Assembly (NCBI GenBank): GCA_003427395.1
Contig: BFEA01000015.1
Span: 4,275,017-4,295,725, forward strand
Length of the DNA: 20,709 bases
Origin: Chara braunii
Lineage: Eukaryota; Streptophyta; Charophyceae; Charales; Characeae
Direction: 5' to 3'
The notes below the pieces were generated by a model. The model did not search any database. It was not told the DNA's origin and saw only the letters and a program-made list of their open reading frames with translations. Position numbers and translations under genes: made by a program. Positions 15,267-20,709 of the stretch are shown one piece after another (the first letter of the stretch is position 1; each line of letters begins with the position of its first letter).

Positions 15267-15672
15267 TAAAGTTTTTTTTCGACACATAAGTAATATAGGT
15301 TTTGTCCATACTCAGTGTTAATTGGGGTTTGTCTCTAAGGAGTGATTCTACTTCAGATTTCAGTTTCACTGCTTCTGATCGTGGACCAAAAATTTATACC
15401 TCAAAATCATATGTGAAGTGGATGTAATGCATCCTTCATTTCCAATGCGTGAGATTTAAACGCGAATCGTATCCTCTTCGAGCCTTGTTCTATTCACGGA
15501 TAGTTTTTTCTATAAAGTGGTCGAGTTTTATTCATTAAGGTATATATTTGTGAGTAGGGGACTAAGGTTGAAGGATCGCTGCCTGGCGGGGAAGATGATC
15601 GTCTTTTTCAAATCTCTGTATGAACATATTGCGGAAGTGGTTAGTACTTTTCGTTATTGATGGAGGATTTTA
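15267..15672. other. Spacer between the two diverged repeat copies
   Basis: No gene supported. A plus frame near 15610-15657 reads SLYEHIAEVVSTFRY before a stop; a similar KLVYGPVAYVIDTFCKTY ending follows copy 2, so the repeated unit may include more than the aligned part. Confidence 0.35.
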
Positions 15673-15948
15673 AGAGGGTTGAGACGTAATTTTTTTATGA
15701 GCTAATAAAAAATCAATTTTAAGGCATGATACACAGGGAAAATACGAAGATGTGGAGGAACGTTTTGACACAGCTCGGGCCAAAGGAATCAGACCCCACA
15801 TTGTCAAAGACAGACAAAACTTGAAATAATACGACCAAGTTTTTTTGTTATGCTCTTCTCTGGTGCAAATTTAAACATCTTAACTAAATACTAAGTCTCC
15901 TTCATGAAAGTTAAATTGATAACGGTGTTTATGAGTTTGCTCGATCTT
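15673..15948. repeat. Diverged ~270-bp direct repeat, copy 2
   Basis: Second copy of 14997-15266. Continuing downstream in the frame DNGVYEFARSFEFDSYKLVY there is an open stretch to about 16020 ending at TAG. Possibly the decayed 3' end of an unidentified coding unit present twice. Confidence 0.8.
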
Positions 15949-16330
15949 TTGAGTTTGATTCTTATAAACTTGTATATGGACCTGTTGCATACGTGATTGA
16001 TACTTTTTGTAAAACTTATTAGCCTCCTAAGGGCTAAAAACCTTTCAACTGCAGAATTTATAAAATCAAATGGTCAAGTAGGTGACCATCTCAATATAAG
16101 TTACTATGAAGTTAATCCTATAAAAAATTGGACACTCATTGCATAAATTTTCATTATCCTACATAGGTGTATATCCCAATAAATTTGACGAGGTCTTATA
16201 TAAGCAAAAAATTGAAACAAATTTTGATTTATTTCCTCAGTTTAAGCTTAAATTGAATCAACATCATAAAGATTTCTTCGCTTATCGCTATAAACGTAAA
16301 TGTTTTAATTTGTAAGTTTTGTCTTAGTGA
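15949..16330. other. AT-rich stretch, unrecognised
   Basis: No gene or clear repeat beyond the tail of the preceding duplicated unit. Confidence 0.5.
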
Positions 16331-17160
16331 CAACCTTCATTGACGTTGTCGAGCTTCCGCCTTTTTTGCAAAAGGCAAGAGTCCTCCCGACCAAGTCACG
16401 CATGAGTTAAACGAAACAAAAATCGTTGCAACTTGGAGATGACGCAAAGTAACAATGCGAACCGCTGAAACGGACGAGGTCGAGTGGTCCCTTCACCGCT
16501 ATAGCCGGGTGCGCACCCGTTCTTCCCACGGTACCCTACGACAGAATATGTTTCCACGGGGAACAATTTCCCTTCCCTAAGGGTTTGTCACCACCCTTAG
16601 GGATGTATCCCTATCGAGCTACTAACCCACATGCAAAAACTTTTACATGCAGTTGCAAAGGTAAATCAGTCGAGAACGTTTGCTCGATTCGCTGCAGTAT
16701 AAGAAACACTTGGTGAAACACAACGTAGGCTTGAATATCGTTCGTTCCTTATGGCGTTAATCTTCTAAGTACAGAGCAGACATCGATCGATGAGGACAAC
16801 CTCAACCAAGCGTGAAACCACAAATTGATCCTAGTCTCTTAGACACATGGTCAAAAAAAAGTTATAACATCAACAAATAATTAAATCAAAAGGAGTCGAC
16901 CGTAGTCGACAGGAATATACATCCAATCTGAAATGACAACTGAAAAAATTGAATCATCATATGGTACATCCAATAAGACAAGATTGAAATAAAATTCAAC
17001 CACCTCGGATCAACTCGAAAAAAAAAAATTATATAGCCGCCAACAAGGAGTTGACTTCGACAATAAACTCGATGCAGCCGACAACGTAGTCGGTCTGCCT
17101 CGGTTTGACTTGATGAGACGCACTCCATTCAACCTACCCCTGACTAAGGATTAAACACGC
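16331..17160. other. Unrecognised non-coding stretch with small hairpins
   Basis: Mixed composition, no supported gene. Contains a 10-bp inverted repeat CCCTAAGGGT/ACCCTTAGGG (16575-16584 and 16593-16602) and short GTAGTCG repeats near 16900 and 17085. Confidence 0.45.
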
Positions 17161-18190
17161 ATACTCATCTTCATACATTTATAATTTTTTTGGATGACTG
17201 ACTGCTTTGTGAATGATTCTTAGTCAGGTGCATTACTTGAAGTGTTGTATATCTCTTCCTCTAGGAAGTGGTCTGGGGTACTCCTCCTCCTCGCCCGAGC
17301 ACAAAGCTCGGATCTCAGAAGTCGGGCCATCTCCAATGAATCGGCAGAGTACTCCCCCATAAAACGGTCTACTTCAGATCGATTACAGGGTCGACTCCTA
17401 AAGCAACGAACCCGGTTGTAGATGCTTCCTAGAGAGATAACATGTCCATCGCAAATAGATTTTAATTGTTTTCATTTTTCCTAAGCTCGAGGTAACTTAG
17501 ACGAAGGAAGTCAAATAAGAAAAAAAATAGAACCATTTAGACGGAAGAGATCATTCGGGATAAAAAGTGTTAACCTATGGAAAAAACTAAGTCCGATTAT
17601 CTTCATCTTTATTGCATTGACAAGTTTTTCCTACGATACCTGTTGAAATTATTCACTTCAAAATACAAGTGCTTCAAGTTTAACATGCACGTAGGCTAAA
17701 AGGTAGAAACAAACAATTTTTTTCCTCATCTCAATTTGATATTAACCACTCTCCTTTGCAAGCATCCTTTTACCTACGTGCACACCAATCCGAAGCAAAC
17801 AAGTTTGGAAAAACAAGCAAAAATTTAATACCCAAAGTCATACTTTTTCATTCACATGCATGACTCGCACAACTTTCTTGTACCTTTTATTTCACACATT
17901 CAAAACAAACAGGGTCAAGCAAAGTGTGGGTTCACACAAGTGGAAGGAAAATTTGAGCCAATCAACTGACCTTGAGTGAAGTTTGAATCGGCTCACTCAA
18001 GAAAACTGAGTAATATTCCAATAAAAGTAAATGATAATCGTCGTTGAAGCTGAAAATATGCGGCTCACAACTCAACAAGTTGTGGTCCTTTCAAGGAACG
18101 ACGGTTCGCCTCCTACTCCGAGTGTTCGAACAGGCCAAGGTTTAGTCCACTGAGATGTCTGAATGAGATAACCCTCAAAGAGGGTGCTCC
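17161..18190. other. Unrecognised non-coding stretch
   Basis: No open frame over 60 codons on either strand. A 9-bp inverted repeat CTTGAGTGA/TCACTCAAG (17971-17979, 17993-18001) is the only structure noted. Confidence 0.5.
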
Positions 18191-18940
18191 CATGATCAAG
18201 CCCTACGTCATCTTAACGTCTCAGACAGTCTCAGTGCAGTTCCAACTGCACCTTAACTATCAAGGATACTCCCCAATCAACCGCAAGTCCACGCGGCCTC
18301 AAATCACCAAGTCCGCTCACAATAGCCCTACCAACATGACCGTCTCGATCTCAAAATCAGTCCCACATGGTTCCAAAATGGGTCCTAGGTGATCCCACGT
18401 CGCTGTCGCACCACCAAATGGTCCCATAAAAAAATAAAAAGTTAGAGACGAGGGTTGAAAAAAAAAAAACGGCGGCCCTCCNCCGCCAATGCCGCAAGTG
18501 TCAGCACCTCAACGGCCATACCACCAATGCCGCGTCGTCAAATGTTACCGCTTTCGTCCAAAAGCACTGCAGTAAAAAAAAAAAAAACTTCGACGCGCAA
18601 CTCCGCCAGCATTGATGTTTGGCAACAAAACGAAATCAATTTCGTTGCATAATTTCGCTGGCACCTCCCCTCAAAAGGATGACGGTACACTGAAAATTTA
18701 TGCAGCATGACCGACGTATCAGCAACCGGACGACACTTCCTGTCATGTTCAAAACACCTCCGGTACCACAGACAACACTTCCCCTTACGTCGCCACTTTC
18801 TGCATGACTGGCGGCCGCAACACCAACACAGTCGTGGGGCAATGAGCTCCCAGCCTACGACTATGGCTGCCCTTCCCTTTGCAGACCTCCACTTCCTTCT
18901 CTAGCAGCACCTCCGCCGACAACACCGCCCTTCACAACGT
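18191..18940. other. Unrecognised stretch, A tracts and C-rich segments
   Basis: Several plus frames of about 65 codons are open (18192-18392, 18455-18652, 18707-18904) but none has a known motif and they do not join. A tracts lie at 18459-18470 and 18573-18586. One N lies at 18482. Confidence 0.4.
18482..18482. other. Ambiguous base (N)
   Basis: A lone N in a C-rich segment just after an A homopolymer, probably a gap-closing remnant. Confidence 0.95.
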
Positions 18941-20616
18941 GATGGCGCTCATCTGCACGTGTAAGGGTTTCTGCTCCGACAACGCATGTGGAGTAAGTGA
19001 AATGAATTACACATACTTAGAGAGCTGATGTACGCAAACCATGCATCGAAAATTCTATTATAACATCCTTTCTTATTAGTATTTATGAGTTCAAACCCCG
19101 AGAAAAGGCGGTAGAAAGGCTTCATTGGGTTTTCATCCATTGCAATATTTTTTAATATTAGAGAAAACTTGAAAATGTTTATCCAACAAATAATATTTCC
19201 AATGCTTTAGAGCTATGAATAATATATAGAGTTTGTGTTCACCGGTGGTAGATATCAATCGTTCTAGATACCTCTTACTCCAATATTTTACATGCTTGAG
19301 GCGTTCAATTTTGTCATCATGCTATTGCAACTAGGCCTACCCAATTGACGTCCGTAATTAGGATAATAGTTAAGGCATGGTTTGCGACCTTAAATACAAG
19401 ATTATCTATTAGGGTTTTCTTCTAAGTTTTGAAAACTTTATTATACGATTTTGACAAAATAAATGGTACATACTTCGATACTAAAATTTTCAAAGGGTCT
19501 ACAATGGATGGTTGGGAGTAAATTTCCTATAACAAGAAACAAGTTTAATGAACAATCATCTGTTCTTTGCACATGTGGAATGCGGCTTGTGTTAGACTGC
19601 AATCAGTTTCCTAGCCTTGGGCATAATACGTTTGCCAGAAATCAAATGATTACACAATGTTGGTTTGCACGAACTCAACATTTACAGGATTGAGTTGAAA
19701 CTTATACTCACCTAGTCTTCCCAAGACAACCTAAAAATTTCTTTTGTGTTTTTCCGAAGGTCTATTGAGAAGCTTTATTTTGTCTAGACCAACAACAACA
19801 AACATATTTAGGTAGTCCATGAGAACTTGAATTGCTAAACCTAAAGTTTTTGTAGGCCCTAAATTGAATAACCGGATTTTTTACTATCGAACGGATCGAA
19901 CTAGTCCTCACCACGATAAAACCCATGAGATTTCTAAACTGAATGGCGTTGAATCACCAACGTTAAAAAGAAATGGTTTAAAAAAAAACAAAAAACTACT
20001 GGTGCTAAATTACTCGATCGGGGTGCCCCTCGTGGTGGGACTTGGTTCCCAACTACTGCTCAAGTTTCTACGAGGTGTGGGAGTTGGTGTTGGTTCCAGT
20101 GCATTATGAGGCTGACTGCAATTTGTTGAAGCCAAGGACTTCCACTACGAACCGGAGTTGGATGCCATCAGCAGGAGTTTGGCGAATACAAATAAGCCGC
20201 ACGCGCCACACCTTTCCCGCGCTTGGGGGCTAATAAATACAACGTTTTTGCCCGGGGGAGGATTTGTTCGCAGCCCGTCAGGGTTGCGTTTCCCCCCCCT
20301 GAGACATTTCAACGTCAATCAAATTTCAACGTCGGTGGTCGTCGGGAGGGTGGGCATTTTGAGGTTTTGGGGCCTTGCAAGGGCCAGGACCGTGTAGGAC
20401 AGGTAGCTGCCGAAAATTGAAATGGTGCGGGTGCACTTTTCTCAAATAGCAGATTTCCTCGAGTAGAAAACGTACATGTTGTATTCGAAAACAACGTTTA
20501 CCCTTTCTATTCGGTTGTCGAAAAGAAAAAACTCTTGTATTCCAATAAAATTACTACTTTTTTTTTGGAGGTCAGCGCCTGCCCTTGTGCTCCCCGCCAC
20601 TGACATGCTGCATGCT

Positions 20617-20621
<5 letters not shown>
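18941..20621. other. Long unrecognised non-coding stretch
   Basis: AT-rich to about 20020, then more mixed. Short plus frames (19463-19693, 19864-20109, 20042-20420) have no recognisable domain and overlap each other. TTTCAACGTC occurs twice near 20308-20333. I see nothing else that can be supported. Confidence 0.45.

Positions 20622-20681
<60 letters not shown>
20622..20681. repeat. (TC)n microsatellite at the right end
   Basis: Thirty TC units without interruption. Minus-strand frames through it give RE/ER runs that are not proteins. Confidence 0.97.
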
Positions 20682-20683
<2 letters not shown>

Positions 20684-20709
20684 GTGCGCGTGCGCGTGCG
20701 CACACACAC
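20681..20709. repeat. Alternating purine-pyrimidine tract (CGCGTG/CA)
   Basis: After the TC run the sequence alternates CGCGTGCGCGTGCGCG and ends in CACACACAC. This strictly alternating pattern has Z-DNA-forming potential and probably continues past the contig end. Confidence 0.9.

Noticed and set aside
20442-20707. Minus-strand frames with RE/ER runs
   Set aside because: Translation of the TC microsatellite.

Overview
The window looks like nuclear, repeat-rich DNA from a eukaryote of the green lineage. A charophyte alga or early land plant is my guess; the species cannot be fixed from the sequence. Three things point that way: a plant-type LINE tail with a zf-RVT-like zinc finger, a scrap resembling a group II intron reverse transcriptase, and a Penelope-like retroelement with the permuted domain order known from green algae and spike mosses. 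I see no intact host gene. Both ends of the window lie in CT dinucleotide repeats and there are two single-base Ns, so this is probably a whole short contig that stopped at microsatellites.

Layout. 1-72 is a CT repeat, followed by a possible terminal exon ending at 303. 600-2803 holds a 5'-truncated, broken LINE on the minus strand with a C-rich (G4-capable on the minus strand) 3' region. 2816-3710 is AT-rich with short tandem duplications and a plus-strand fragment resembling a group II intron RT. 3780-4566 is a non-autonomous TIR element sitting in a TA repeat. 5242-5722 is a second small TIR element with an 8-bp target duplication.

The centrepiece is 5960-11075: a decayed Penelope-like element on the minus strand, flanked by 136-bp direct repeats (pseudo-LTR-like). 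Read from 10821 down to 6575 it encodes, in order, a CCHC zinc knuckle, a charged coiled coil, a basic and SAP-like segment, a GIY-YIG endonuclease, a linker with a CxC motif, and a PLE-type reverse transcriptase. Endonuclease before RT, with CxC between, matches the permuted Naiad/Chlamys PLE group. The gag-like front end is not a standard part of that group as I know it and is the most interesting thing here. The copy is dead: it has several stop codons and frameshifts, and the RT active site reads YVDY.

Inside this element the assembly contains two artefacts. At 7695-7732 and 9174-9211 there is a back-to-back pair of 19-bp Tn5 mosaic ends (the Nextera mate-pair junction), each flanked by an exact direct duplication (146 bp and 187 bp). 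They are laboratory sequence, not biology. Removing one copy plus the junction restores the RT reading frame at the first site and the endonuclease at the second.

11076-20621 is non-coding or unrecognised: a TATA box upstream of a strong-context ATG (11476-11554), a hammerhead-like motif (minus strand, 12368-12398), a tRNA-derived SINE-like head (13710-13795), an interleaved inverted and direct repeat (14258-14681), a diverged 270-bp direct repeat (14997/15673), and long AT-rich stretches. 20622-20709 is a TC repeat running into alternating purine-pyrimidine sequence.
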